A DNA stretch of 64,000 bases, from positions 186,001 through 250,000 of the forward strand of contig NZ_CP024902.1 in NCBI RefSeq assembly GCF_003330765.1, in the 5' to 3' direction. The DNA comes from Burkholderia pyrrocinia. GTDB taxonomy: Bacteria; Pseudomonadota; Gammaproteobacteria; Burkholderiales; Burkholderiaceae. The notes under the pieces are model-generated. The model was given only the letters and a program-made list of their open reading frames with translations, was not told where the DNA came from and made no database searches. The position numbers and the translations under genes were made by a program. This document shows positions 51,033 to 60,044 of the stretch, piece by piece. The first letter of the stretch is position 1. Each line of letters begins with the position of its first letter.

Positions 51033-51767
51033 ATGATGTACAACGCTCAAGGAAAGATGTCCCAGGCCGACGTGCTCGCGCAATATGCGCCGCTTGTGCG
51101 TCGCCTCGGGCTGCAGCTCGTCGCGAAGATGCCGGCGAGCGTCGACCTCGACGACCTGATCCAGGCCGGCATGATCGGCCTGATGGACGCGGCCGGCCGC
51201 TACAAGGAAGACCAGGGCGCGCAGTTCGAGACCTACGCGACGCAGCGCATCCGCGGCGCGATGCTCGACGAGCTGCGCAGCAACGACTGGCTGCCGCGCA
51301 GCCTGCGCAAGACGTCGCGCGAGGTCGAGCACGCGGTGCACCGGGTCGAGCAGCATCTCGGCCGCTCGGCGAGCGAGACCGAGATCGCGCAGCACCTGAA
51401 CATGCCGCTCGACGAATACCAGGGGATGCTGCAGGACCTGCACGGCAGCCAGCTCATCTACTACGAGGATTTCGACCGCGCGGCCGACGACGAGCCGTTC
51501 CTCGACCGCTATCGCGTCGATCACGCCGATCCGCTGTCGTCGCTGCTCGACGAGCACCTGCGCGAGGCGCTCGTCGAGGCGATCGAGCGGCTGCCGGAGC
51601 GCGAGAAGCTGCTGATGTCGCTGTACTACGAACGGGGTCTGAATCTGCGCGAGATCGGCGCGGTGCTCGAAGTGAGCGAATCGCGCGTGTGCCAGCTGCA
51701 CAGCCAGGCCGTCGCGCGGCTGCGCGCGCGGTTGCGCGAACAAGCGTGGGTCGGCGCGGAAAACTGA
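51033..51767 (+). CDS. fliA: Flagellar sigma factor FliA (sigma-28)
   Basis: A 244-residue sigma factor for class III promoters such as those before fliC and motA. Region 2: DLDDLIQAGMIGLMDAAGRY and FETYATQRIRGAMLDELR. Region 3: RSASETEIAQHLNM. Region 4: LPEREKLLMSLYYERGLNLREIGAVLEVSESRVCQ split across residues 187-221. ATG 51033 is preceded by AAGGAGAG; the second ATG at 51036 is an alternative. It is the last gene of the flhBAFG operon, so the late sigma factor is made with the export gate. Confidence 0.97.
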   Translation: MMYNAQGKMSQADVLAQYAPLVRRLGLQLVAKMPASVDLDDLIQAGMIGLMDAAGRYKEDQGAQFETYATQRIRGAMLDELRSNDWLPRSLRKTSREVEHAVHRVEQHLGRSASETEIAQHLNMPLDEYQGMLQDLHGSQLIYYEDFDRAADDEPFLDRYRVDHADPLSSLLDEHLREALVEAIERLPEREKLLMSLYYERGLNLREIGAVLEVSESRVCQLHSQAVARLRARLREQAWVGAEN

Positions 51768-51871
51768 CCCGCAAACCCGACCCTTTCTCCCCGGGCCCGC
51801 GCGCCGGCGCCGCGCGGCCGCATCGCGGGCACGCATTTCCCGCGCCGATTTGCTACAATCCTTCCCGTTTT

Positions 51872-51980
51872 CCGAGGAGCGTTGCGACGGACCATCCTGC
51901 GTCCGCCAGGCTCGGAAGGCTTCACCAAGCGGCTGTGCGGCGAATATCCGCCGGCCCTGCTTTCTGAACGGCGCTCACGT
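51872..51980 (+). ncRNA. S-adenosylhomocysteine (SAH) riboswitch
   Basis: The element begins CCGAGGAGCGTTGCGACGG (51872-51890) and contains CCAGGCTCGG (51906-51915) and the closing AACGGCGCTCACG (51967-51979). These are the hallmarks of the SAH riboswitch: outer stem GAGCG (51877-51881) with CGCTC (51972-51976), and CCGAG (51872-51876) facing CTCGG (51911-51915) as the pseudoknot-type pairing. It lies 35 bases before ahcY, its usual partner. It would raise expression when SAH accumulates. A likely -10 element, TACAAT (51854-51859), lies just upstream; the -35 is poor. Confidence 0.92.
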
Positions 51981-52015
51981 CACCAATCTAGAACTTTTTT
52001 AGAAAGGAGGGCGTG

Positions 52016-53434
52016 ATGAACGCCATTATCAATTCGAAAGCTTCCAACGATTACGTCGTCGCCGACATGGCGCTGGCCGGCTGGGGCCGCAAGGAACTGA
52101 ACATCGCCGAGACCGAAATGCCGGGCCTCGTGCAGATTCGCGACGAATACAAGGCGCAGCAGCCGCTGAAGGGCGCGCGCATCGCCGGTTCGCTCCACAT
52201 GACGATCCAGACGGGCGTGCTGATCGAGACGCTGAAGGCGCTCGGCGCGGATGTCCGCTGGGCATCGTGCAACATCTTCTCGACGCAGGACCACGCCGCC
52301 GCCGCGATCGTCGAAGCCGGCACGCCGGTGTTCGCGTTCAAGGGCGAATCGCTCGACGAATACTGGGAGTTCTCGCACCGCATCTTCGAATGGCCGAACG
52401 GCGAGTTCGCGAACATGATCCTGGACGACGGCGGCGACGCAACGCTGCTGCTGATCCTCGGTTCGAAGGCCGAGAAGGACCGTTCGGTGATCGCGAAGCC
52501 GACCAACGAGGAAGAAGTCGCGCTGTACAAGTCGATCGCGGCGCACCTCGACATCGACGCGACCTGGTACTCGACGCGCCTCGCGCACATCAAGGGCGTG
52601 ACCGAAGAAACCACGACCGGCGTGCACCGCCTGTACCAGATGGAAAAGGACGGCCGCCTGCCGTTCCCGGCGTTCAACGTGAACGATTCGGTCACGAAGT
52701 CGAAGTTCGACAACCTGTACGGCTGCCGTGAATCGCTCGTCGACGGCATCAAGCGCGCGACCGACGTGATGATCGCGGGCAAGGTCGCGGTCGTCGCGGG
52801 CTACGGCGATGTGGGCAAGGGCTGCGCGCAGTCGCTGCGCGGCCTTGGAGCTACCGTGTGGGTCACCGAAATCGATCCGATCTGCGCGCTGCAGGCGGCG
52901 ATGGAAGGCTACCGCGTCGTGACGATGGAATACGCGGCCGACAAGGCCGACATCTTCGTGACGGCCACCGGCAACTTCCACGTGATCGGCCACGATCACA
53001 TGAAGGCGATGCGCCACAACGCGATCGTCTGCAACATCGGTCACTTCGACTCGGAAATCGACGTCGCGTCGACCCGCCAGTACGAGTGGGAAAACATCAA
53101 GCCGCAGGTCGACCACATCATCTTCCCGGACGGCAAGCGCGTGATCCTGCTGGCGGAAGGCCGCCTCGTGAACCTCGGCTGCGCGACCGGCCACCCGTCG
53201 TTCGTGATGTCGAACTCGTTCGCGAACCAGACGCTCGCGCAGATCGAGCTGTTCGTGCGCGGCAACGAGTACGAGAACAAGGTGTACGTGCTGCCGAAGC
53301 ATCTCGATGAAAAGGTTGCGCGCCTGCACCTCGCGCGCATCGGCGCGAACCTGTCCGTGCTGTCGGACGAGCAGGCTTCGTACATCGGCGTGCAGAAGGA
53401 CGGCCCGTTCAAGCCGAACCACTACCGCTACTGA
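52016..53434 (+). CDS. ahcY: S-adenosylhomocysteine hydrolase
   Basis: A 472-residue NAD-dependent enzyme that splits SAH to adenosine and homocysteine, relieving product inhibition of methyltransferases. Conserved stretches include [52 protein letters not shown] and the NAD site [16 protein letters not shown], ending in the C-terminal [13 protein letters not shown] 52016 has AAAGGAGG upstream; a GTG at 52013 is a weaker alternative. Controlled by the riboswitch just before it. Plentiful SAM-dependent enzymes in the window make recycling of SAH relevant. Confidence 0.98.
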   Translation: MNAIINSKASNDYVVADMALAGWGRKELNIAETEMPGLVQIRDEYKAQQPLKGARIAGSLHMTIQTGVLIETLKALGADVRWASCNIFSTQDHAAAAIVEAGTPVFAFKGESLDEYWEFSHRIFEWPNGEFANMILDDGGDATLLLILGSKAEKDRSVIAKPTNEEEVALYKSIAAHLDIDATWYSTRLAHIKGVTEETTTGVHRLYQMEKDGRLPFPAFNVNDSVTKSKFDNLYGCRESLVDGIKRATDVMIAGKVAVVAGYGDVGKGCAQSLRGLGATVWVTEIDPICALQAAMEGYRVVTMEYAADKADIFVTATGNFHVIGHDHMKAMRHNAIVCNIGHFDSEIDVASTRQYEWENIKPQVDHIIFPDGKRVILLAEGRLVNLGCATGHPSFVMSNSFANQTLAQIELFVRGNEYENKVYVLPKHLDEKVARLHLARIGANLSVLSDEQASYIGVQKDGPFKPNHYRY

Positions 53435-53538
53435 TGCGCCGCCGCCGCCCCGTGCGCACCGCGTCGCCGACGACGCGGCGCGCGCGGGGCGGCGGCCGCT
53501 GACCGTACCGAAGATCGACCACCGAACCGGAGCACCCC

Positions 53539-53892
53539 ATGAGCCTCATCCTCACCTGGGTCATCAACGCGCTCGCGCTGCTGATCATCACGTACCTCGT
53601 GCCGTCGATCCACATCAAGAGCTTCGGCACCGCACTGATCGTCGCGGTCGTGCTCGGCCTGATCAACACGGTGATCCGCCCGGTGCTGATCCTGCTGACG
53701 CTGCCCGTCACGATCGTCACGCTCGGGGTGTTCATCCTCGTCGTGAACGCGCTGTGCTTCTGGTTCGCGTCGTCGCTGCTGAAGGGCTTCGAGGTGTCGG
53801 GGTTCTGGTCCGCGTTCTTCGGTTCGATCCTGTACAGCATCGTGTCGTGGCTGCTGTCCGCGCTGATCTTCGGCCAGCGCGACATCGGCTGA
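53539..53892 (+). CDS. Small membrane protein, phage holin family 4 (YvlD-like)
   Basis: A 117-residue hydrophobic protein with about four membrane helices; the family signature is GTALIVAVVLGLINTVIRPVL split over residues 30-50. Despite the family name these are chromosomal membrane proteins with no phage link here. In Burkholderia this gene often stands between ahcY and metF. No function is known. It starts at ATG 53539 and is 19 bases before metF, so they are co-transcribed. Confidence 0.9.
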   Translation: MSLILTWVINALALLIITYLVPSIHIKSFGTALIVAVVLGLINTVIRPVLILLTLPVTIVTLGVFILVVNALCFWFASSLLKGFEVSGFWSAFFGSILYSIVSWLLSALIFGQRDIG

Positions 53893-53911
53893 GGGCTGAA
53901 CCCACCGAATC

Positions 53912-54742
53912 ATGAAACCGATCGAACTCTCGTTTGAATTCTTCCCGCCGAAGACGGCGGAGGGCGTCGAAAAGCTGCGCGCGACCCGTGCGCAGCTGCT
54001 GCCGCTGAAGCCGAAATTCGTCTCCGTGACGTTCGGCGCAGGCGGCTCGACGCAGCAGGGCACGCTCGATACCGTGCTCGACATGCAGAAGGACGGCCTC
54101 GAGGCCGCGCCGCACCTGTCGTGCATCGGTTCGTCGCGCGACAGCCTGCGCGCGATCCTCGACCAGTACCGCTCGTACGGCATCCGTCACATCGTCGCGC
54201 TGCGCGGCGATCTGCCGTCGGGGATGGGTGCGGTCGGCGAGCTGCGCTATGCGTCCGAGCTCGTCAGCTTCATCCGCGCCGAGCATGGCGACTGGTTCCA
54301 CATCGAGGTCGCCGGCTATCCGGAGTACCACCCGCAATCGCGCTCGCCGAAGGCCGATCTCGAGAATTTCGCGCGCAAGGTGAAAGCCGGCGCGAATTCC
54401 GCGATCACGCAGTACTTCTTCAATGCCGACGCGTATTTCCGCTTCGTCGACGATGCGCGCAAGCTGGGTGTGGACGTGCCGATCGTGCCGGGCATCATGC
54501 CGATCACGAACTTCTCGCAGCTGATGCGCTTCTCCGAGATGTGCGGCGCCGAAGTGCCGCGCTGGGTCGCGCGCCGGCTCGAGAGCTTCGGCGACGATCG
54601 CGACGCGATCCGCGCATTCGGCGCGGACGTCGTCACGGGGCTGTGCCAGCGCCTGATCGACGCGGGCGTGCCGGGGCTGCACTTCTATACGCTGAACACA
54701 GCGGCCGCGACGCGGACGATCTGCGAACGGCTCGCCGTGTAA
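53912..54742 (+). CDS. metF: 5,10-Methylenetetrahydrofolate reductase
   Basis: A 276-residue FAD enzyme that makes 5-methyl-THF for methionine synthesis. Conserved: IELSFEFFPPKTAEG with catalytic Glu near residue 9, SVTFGAGGSTQ, HIVALRGDLP, EVAGYPEYHPQS and the FAD region ITQYFFNADAYFRFVDDA. It completes the methyl-cycle block with ahcY. The gene has a strong terminator. Confidence 0.97.
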   Translation: MKPIELSFEFFPPKTAEGVEKLRATRAQLLPLKPKFVSVTFGAGGSTQQGTLDTVLDMQKDGLEAAPHLSCIGSSRDSLRAILDQYRSYGIRHIVALRGDLPSGMGAVGELRYASELVSFIRAEHGDWFHIEVAGYPEYHPQSRSPKADLENFARKVKAGANSAITQYFFNADAYFRFVDDARKLGVDVPIVPGIMPITNFSQLMRFSEMCGAEVPRWVARRLESFGDDRDAIRAFGADVVTGLCQRLIDAGVPGLHFYTLNTAAATRTICERLAV

Positions 54743-54768
54743 GCGCCGCCACGCGATTGCATGCGCAC

Positions 54769-54802
54769 AAGCCCCGCCGGTTTCGCCGGCGGGGCTTTTT
54801 TT
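54769..54802 (+). terminator. Terminator after metF
   Basis: A 10-bp stem, GCCCCGCCGG/CCGGCGGGGC (54771-54780 with 54786-54795), then seven T residues. The other side has only a short A run, so termination of the convergent amidase gene is weaker. Confidence 0.93.
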
Positions 54803-54826
54803 CGATGGTTGCCGATGCCGATTGCG

Positions 54827-56305
54827 TCAGCGCTGCGCCTGCATCAGCGGCGGGCGGCGGTCGAACCACGGGCGCGCCTGTTCGAGCTGACGTGCGAGCT
54901 TCAGCAGCAACGCATCGTCGCCGTGGCGCGCGGCGAACTGCACGCCGATCGGCAGCCCGCGCGCGTTCCAGTAGAGCGGTACCGACATCGCCGGCTGGCC
55001 GGTCAGGTTGAACAGCTCGGTGCAGCCGGCCCACGCGAACGCCTTTTCCGACGCCTTCGCGAGCATTTCCTTCAGCAGCGGTTTCACCGGCAGCGTGGCT
55101 AGCAGCTTCATTTGCGCCGATTCGAACGGCGTCGGCTGCAATTCTCCGATCTTCACCGGCGGCCCCGCGAGCGACGCGCACAGGATGGCGTCGTAGCGCG
55201 ACACGAGGCCGGCGACCTGCACGGTGAGCTGGCGCTGCCATTCGAGCACGTCCGGCAGGCGCGTGCGCGCGAGGCGCCGGCCGACCACGGCCATCGCCCA
55301 CGTCGCGGCTTCGAATTCGCCGCGCCGCGGCGTGCGGCCGGTCAGCTCGCGCGCGCCGAGCACCATCTCCTCGGCGATCGTCGCCCACAGCGTGAGGAAG
55401 GTTTCGGCCGCGCGCGCGTAGTCGACGTGCAGCGTCGCCGGCTCGACATGGTGGCCGAGCGATTCGAGCAGCGCGGCCGCGTCGTCGAGCGCCGCGCGCG
55501 TGTCTTCCGCGAGCGCCGGCGCGAGCATCGGATCGACGACGAGGCCGATCCGCAGCGGGCCGGGCGGCGCGTCGAGCGCGCCGAGAAACGTGCCGGGCGC
55601 GCCGGGCGACAGCGTCTGGCCGGTCGTCACGTCGAGCAGCAGCGCGCTGTCGCGCACGCTGCGCGCGACCGCATGCTGGACGACCATGTCGCCGTTCGAC
55701 GGCAGGTCGACGAGCATCGGATTGCGGCTCGGCTTCAGCCCGAACAGCCCGCAGCACGACGCCGGAATGCGGATCGAGCCGCCGCCGTCGGACGCATGCG
55801 CGAGCGGCACGATGCCGGCCGCGACGGCCGCCGCCGCGCCGCCGCTCGAGCCGCCCGGCGTATGGTCGAGATTCCACGGGTTGCGGCACGCGCCGAACAG
55901 CTCGGGCTCCGTGTACGGCATCTGCCCGATCTCCGACGTGTTGGTCTTGCCGAACACGTTGAGCCCCGCCGCCCGGCTTTTCGCGATCAGCGGCGAATCG
56001 TCGCCGGGCACGAAATAGCGGTAGTGCCGGCTGCCCATCGACAGCGGCAGCCCGGCGACCGCCGCGCCGAGATCCTTGACGAGATACGGAACGCCGGCGA
56101 ACGGCGCGTCGGCGCCGCTATCGGGCGCGCCGGCCGCACGCTGGCGCGCGGCTTCGTAATCCTGCAGCACGATCGCGTTGATCGCGCCGTTGACTGCTTC
56201 GGCCTGTCCGATCGCGGCGTCGAGCAGTTCGCGCGGGCTCGCCTTGCGTTCGCGCACGAGCGCGGCAAGGCCGATCGCATCATGCGCGAGATAGTCCGAG
56301 TGCAT
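54827..56305 (-). CDS. Amidase-signature family hydrolase
   Basis: A 492-residue amidase of the AS family. The Ser-cisSer-Lys triad is visible: Lys77 in GVPYLVKDLGAA, the cis-Ser in HTPGGSSGGAAAAVAAG (near 153) and the nucleophile Ser177 in ASDGGGSIRIPAS. Substrate unknown; the C-terminal region (ELFNLTGQPAMSVPLYWNARGLPIGVQF) is generic. I choose ATG 56305, with GGGGG upstream; a GTG at 56314 is possible. Overlapping convergent terminator with metF. Confidence 0.9.
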   Translation of the reverse strand: MHSDYLAHDAIGLAALVRERKASPRELLDAAIGQAEAVNGAINAIVLQDYEAARQRAAGAPDSGADAPFAGVPYLVKDLGAAVAGLPLSMGSRHYRYFVPGDDSPLIAKSRAAGLNVFGKTNTSEIGQMPYTEPELFGACRNPWNLDHTPGGSSGGAAAAVAAGIVPLAHASDGGGSIRIPASCCGLFGLKPSRNPMLVDLPSNGDMVVQHAVARSVRDSALLLDVTTGQTLSPGAPGTFLGALDAPPGPLRIGLVVDPMLAPALAEDTRAALDDAAALLESLGHHVEPATLHVDYARAAETFLTLWATIAEEMVLGARELTGRTPRRGEFEAATWAMAVVGRRLARTRLPDVLEWQRQLTVQVAGLVSRYDAILCASLAGPPVKIGELQPTPFESAQMKLLATLPVKPLLKEMLAKASEKAFAWAGCTELFNLTGQPAMSVPLYWNARGLPIGVQFAARHGDDALLLKLARQLEQARPWFDRRPPLMQAQR

Positions 56306-56386
56306 CGCTGTCACCCCCGTTGTGACTCGTGGCGATGGTGGAAGAATAACGCGGGCCCGGCGCGATGGGCCCGCGGCCGGCCGTTT

Positions 56387-57079
56387 TTACAGGTGCTCGG
56401 CGAGGAACGTCAGCGTGCGGCCGTGCGCGAGCGCCGACGCGCGCTGGTTGTACGACGCGCGATCCGTGCAGTTGAAGCCGTGCTCGGCGCCCGGATACAC
56501 GTGGAAGGACGCGTGGCCGTGGCCGGCGAACGCGGCCTTCACCTGGTCGACGGCCGCGAGCGGGATCCCGTGGTCGTTTTCCGCGTAGTGGAACAGGATC
56601 GGCTGCGTGACCTTGCCGGCGAGGTCGAGCGCGTTCTGGATGCCGCCGCCGTAATAGGCGACCGCCGCGTCGACCTTGCCGGTCGCGGCCGCGCGGTACG
56701 CGAGCTGGCCGCCGAAGCAGTAGCCGATCGCGGCGATCTTGCCGGCCACTTCGGCGCGCGCGCGCAATGCGTCGGCCGCCGCGCCGATGTCCGCGACCGC
56801 CAGACCCACGTCGGTCTTTTTCATCAGCTCGATGCCTTTGTCGCGATCCGCGCCTTCGTAGGTCAGCTCGACGCGCGGCTGCGTGCGCCAGAACACGTCC
56901 GGCGCGAGCGCGACGAAGCCGTCGGACGCGTACTGGTCGGCGACCGCGCGGATGTGCGAGTTCACGCCGAAGATCTCCTGGATGATGATGACGGCAGGGC
57001 CCTTGCCGCGCTTGGGCAGCGCGAGATAGCCACCGAAGCTGTCGTTACCGGTCGGGATATCGATCCATTGGGCAGTCAC
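56387..57079 (-). CDS. Dienelactone hydrolase family protein
   Basis: A 230-residue alpha/beta hydrolase of the dienelactone type. Catalytic triad: Cys121 in AAIGYCFGGQLAYRA, Asp169 in YAENDHGIP, His200 in PGAEHGFNC; Glu35 in IIQEIFGVN is the residue that activates the Cys in this family. The enzyme hydrolyses lactones in aromatic catabolism, but no catabolic genes lie nearby, so its real substrate is unclear. It starts at ATG 57079, divergent from the nitronate monooxygenase gene. Confidence 0.92.
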   Translation of the reverse strand: MTAQWIDIPTGNDSFGGYLALPKRGKGPAVIIIQEIFGVNSHIRAVADQYASDGFVALAPDVFWRTQPRVELTYEGADRDKGIELMKKTDVGLAVADIGAAADALRARAEVAGKIAAIGYCFGGQLAYRAAATGKVDAAVAYYGGGIQNALDLAGKVTQPILFHYAENDHGIPLAAVDQVKAAFAGHGHASFHVYPGAEHGFNCTDRASYNQRASALAHGRTLTFLAEHL

Positions 57080-57302
57080 GTTTTGAACTCCTGGCGAACG
57101 GGGCGCACCGTGCGCACCCCGGGGTGAAAGAGGGCGGCCTAGTGTGCCACCAATCGGTTGGCGGTGCAGGGCACGCGCCCGCTTCTCGCGCAGCGATCGA
57201 TTCGATCTCGATTATTCATTTTTCGACGGTGCGCCGCTTCGATAGAGTCGATGTGCCGGCCTTTACAAAGCGCTTTCGCGCATCGTCATCGAAGGATTCG
57301 CC

Positions 57303-58382
57303 ATGTCTGCCCGTCTGTTTTCCACGCCCTTTTCCGAACGCTTCGGCCTGCGCCTGCCGCTCGTGCAAGCGCCGATGGTCGGCGCGACCACGGCCGCGAT
57401 GGTCGCCGCCGCATCGAATGCCGGCGCGCTCGGCAGCCTCGGCGCCGGCGCGTTCGCGCCCGAGCGCCTCGCGGCCGAAGTCGAAGCCATCCGCGCGGCC
57501 ACCGATCGCCCGTTCGCGGTCAACCTGTTCGTGCTGCCCGACGCCGCGCCTGACGCGGCGACCGTCGCGCGCGCACTGGCGGCAATCGACCCGCTGAACG
57601 CGGCGCTCGGGCTGCCGCCGGGCGTTGCGCCCGCGCGTTACGCGCCCGACTTCCGCGCGCAGTTCGACATGCTCGTGTCATTGCGCGTGCCGGTCGCGAG
57701 CTTCACGTTCGGCGTGCTCGACGCGGCCGACGTCGCGCGCCTGAAAGCCGCCGGCACCTACGTGATCGGCACCGCGACGCACGTGGCCGAAGGGCTCGCG
57801 TGGCAGGCGGCCGGTGCCGACGCGCTGTCCGCGCAGGGTGCCGAGGCGGGCGGCCATCGCGGCACGTTCATCGGTTCCGCCGAAGACGCGCTGATCGGCA
57901 CGCTCACGCTCGTGCCGCAACTCGTCGACGCGACGGGCCTGCCCGTGCTCGCCGCGGGCGGCATCATGGACGGCCGCGGGATCGCGGCCGCGCTCGCGCT
58001 CGGTGCGCAGGGCGCCCAGCTCGGCACCGCATTCCTCACCTGTACGGAAAGCGCGATCGCGGCGGACTGGAAGGCGCGCCTCCTTGCCAGCGCCGATACG
58101 TCGACGCAGGTCACGCGCGCGATCACCGGCCGCCATGCGCGCGGGCTGCGCAACACGCTGATGGCGCGGCTCGGCGAACGCGTGGCCGACGCCGCGCCGT
58201 ACCCGGTGCAGAACGCGCTGACGCAGCCGCTGCGCCAGGCCGCTGCACGCGCGAACGACGGCGACTACCTGTCGCTGTGGGCCGGGCAGGGCGCGCCGCT
58301 CGCGCGGCGGCGCGGCGATGCGCTGACGACGTCGCAGCTCGTTGCCGCGCTCGACGCCGAATGGCGCGCATCGACCGCCTGA
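57303..58382 (+). CDS. Nitronate monooxygenase (2-nitropropane dioxygenase type)
   Basis: A 359-residue FMN-dependent TIM-barrel enzyme. Conserved: LPLVQAPMVGATTAAMVAAA at the start, GADALSAQGAEAGGHRGTF with the catalytic His, VLAAGGIMDGRGIAAALALGAQGAQLGTAF for the FMN phosphate. It detoxifies propionate-3-nitronate and similar compounds. Start ATG 57303. Confidence 0.9.
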   Translation: MSARLFSTPFSERFGLRLPLVQAPMVGATTAAMVAAASNAGALGSLGAGAFAPERLAAEVEAIRAATDRPFAVNLFVLPDAAPDAATVARALAAIDPLNAALGLPPGVAPARYAPDFRAQFDMLVSLRVPVASFTFGVLDAADVARLKAAGTYVIGTATHVAEGLAWQAAGADALSAQGAEAGGHRGTFIGSAEDALIGTLTLVPQLVDATGLPVLAAGGIMDGRGIAAALALGAQGAQLGTAFLTCTESAIAADWKARLLASADTSTQVTRAITGRHARGLRNTLMARLGERVADAAPYPVQNALTQPLRQAAARANDGDYLSLWAGQGAPLARRRGDALTTSQLVAALDAEWRASTA

Positions 58383-58604
58383 GCCGTTCGTTTCAACGAC
58401 CGCCTGAACGGCTCGTATCGGACGATGAAACGCGCGCGTTGTCACGCGCGTTTCATTCAATGATCCGGGGCACAAAATACCGAATCGAAATGACCCGGGA
58501 ATGTTTTGAAACGACCTTTCGACAAGCTGCCGGAAATTAGCGGAAACCCTTATCCGGCATGGCTTGCAGCGATATTCGAGTAGTCATTCCAAAGTGTGTA
58601 TATC

Positions 58605-58622
58605 GGTAGTGTTACCACTACC
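58605..58622. promoter_or_regulatory. Inverted repeat GGTAGTG-TTAC-CACTACC
   Basis: A 7-bp perfect arm on each side of a 4-base loop. It is followed by an A run on the plus strand, not a T run. So it looks more like an operator than a terminator for the plus-strand gene before it. Confidence 0.45.
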
Positions 58623-58657
58623 CCAAAAAAGTCCCACAAATTAATTTGATCACCTAC

Positions 58658-58671
58658 ACTTGCGCGCAAGT
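58658..58671. promoter_or_regulatory. Perfect 14-bp palindrome ACTTGCGCGCAAGT
   Basis: A self-complementary site about 155 bases before the binding-protein ATG. It is suited to a dimeric repressor or activator. No regulator gene is adjacent in the window. Confidence 0.45.
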
Positions 58672-58825
58672 ACGGACGGGTAGCTGCTAAAAGCGGCTGT
58701 TTTCACGTGCTTGAGGCCAAGTGCATGAACGATGCAACCGGCGAATCGTCCAGTGATTGCAAACACAGGGATGGCAGCGGGGCACCGGGCGATGGCGTTT
58801 ATTGGGACCGAAACTGGAGACTCAC

Positions 58826-59968
58826 ATGAATATCAAGATGCAAAAGCTGTTGCCGATCACCGCTGCGGCGATGCTGTGCGTTGCAGCTGCAAGCAACGCG
58901 GCTGCCGATCAAGTCGTCAAGATCGGCCACGTCGCGCCCTTGACGGGCGGTATTGCACACCTGGGCAAGGACAACGAAAACGGTGCACGTCTCGCAGTCG
59001 AGGAGATCAACGCCAAGGGTCTCACGGTCGGCGGCCAGAAAATCACGCTGCAACTCGACGCGCAGGATGACGCGGCCGACCCGCGGCAGGCCACGCAGGT
59101 TGCGCAGAAGCTCGTCGACGACAAGGTCGTCGCGGTGGTCGGCCACCTGAACTCGGGCACGTCGATCCCGGCCTCGAAGATCTACAGCGATGCGGGCATC
59201 GTGCAGATCTCGCCGTCGGCGACCAACCCGGCCTATACGCAGCAGGGCTTCAAGACCACGTACCGCGTGGTGGCGACCGATGCGCAGCAGGGCCCGGCAC
59301 TCGCGAACTACGCGCACTCGAAGGGCATCAAGAGCGTGGCGGTGGTCGACGATTCGACCGCATACGGCCAGGGTCTCGCGAACGAGTTCGAGAAGAAGGC
59401 GAAGGCGCTCGGCCTGAACGTGATGTCGCACGACGCGACCAACGACAAGGCGGTCGACTTCCGCGCGATTCTCACGAAGATCAAGGGCGAGAACCCGGAC
59501 GCGATCATGTACGGCGGCATGGACGCCACGGGCGGCCCGTTCGCGAAGCAGGCGAAGCAGCTCGGCCTGCGCGCGAAGATCTTCGCGGGCGACGGCGTGT
59601 GCACGGAGAAGCTGGCCGACCTGGCTGGCGACGCGACCGACAACATCGTGTGCTCGGAAGCCGGTGCCTCGCTCGAGAAGATGCCGGGCGGCGGCGCGTT
59701 CAAGGCGAAGTACGAGAAGCGCTTCGGTCAGCCGATCCAGATCTACGCACCGTTCACGTATGACGCCGTGTACATCATCGTCGACGCGATGAAGCGCTCG
59801 AACTCGACGGATCCGGCGAAGATCCTCGCCGCGATGCCGGCGACGAACTACACGGGCGTGATCGGCAAGACGACCTTCGATTCGAAGGGCGACCTGCAGC
59901 ACGGCGTGATTTCGCTGTACAACTACAAGGGCGGCAAGAAGTCGCTGCTCGACGAAGTGAAGATGTAA
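58826..59968 (+). CDS. Periplasmic branched-chain amino-acid-binding protein (LivJ/BraC type)
   Basis: A 380-residue ABC solute-binding protein. Signal peptide MNIKMQKLLPITAAAMLCVA, with cleavage near ASNAAA-DQ. The mature part has VVKIGHVAPLTGGIAHLGKD, NGARLAVEEINAKG, GVIGHLNSG-type text (VVGHLNSGTSIPAS), YRVVATDAQQGPALANYA and the C-terminal YDAVYIIVDAMKRS. It would bind Leu, Ile or Val in the periplasm. The permease and ATPase genes are not adjacent. A perfect terminator follows, so it is transcribed alone. Start ATG 58826, with GGAG upstream. Confidence 0.93.
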   Translation: MNIKMQKLLPITAAAMLCVAAASNAAADQVVKIGHVAPLTGGIAHLGKDNENGARLAVEEINAKGLTVGGQKITLQLDAQDDAADPRQATQVAQKLVDDKVVAVVGHLNSGTSIPASKIYSDAGIVQISPSATNPAYTQQGFKTTYRVVATDAQQGPALANYAHSKGIKSVAVVDDSTAYGQGLANEFEKKAKALGLNVMSHDATNDKAVDFRAILTKIKGENPDAIMYGGMDATGGPFAKQAKQLGLRAKIFAGDGVCTEKLADLAGDATDNIVCSEAGASLEKMPGGGAFKAKYEKRFGQPIQIYAPFTYDAVYIIVDAMKRSNSTDPAKILAAMPATNYTGVIGKTTFDSKGDLQHGVISLYNYKGGKKSLLDEVKM

Positions 59969-59995
59969 CGCAAAAAGCGGTCAACAGAAGGGGCG

Positions 59996-60034
59996 AAAGC
60001 GCGCATGCGGCAACGCATGCGCGCTTTCTTTTTT
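59996..60034 (+). terminator. Terminator after the binding-protein gene
   Basis: A 14-bp perfect stem (AAAGCGCGCATGCG/CGCATGCGCGCTTT) with loop GCAA, followed by CTTTTTT. Confidence 0.95.
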
Positions 60035-60044
60035 GGCTGCGCCG

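Larger units (their letters stand above)
58383..58825. other. Intergenic region upstream of the binding-protein gene
   Basis: A 443-bp region with no gene. It contains two perfect palindromes, 58605-58622 and 58658-58671, in an A/T-richer patch (58590-58660) that stands out from its surroundings. Confidence 0.6.

Noticed and set aside
53539..53892. Prophage remnant indicated by a holin-family name
   Set aside because: No integrase, lysin, terminase or structural gene nearby; the family contains many chromosomal membrane proteins.
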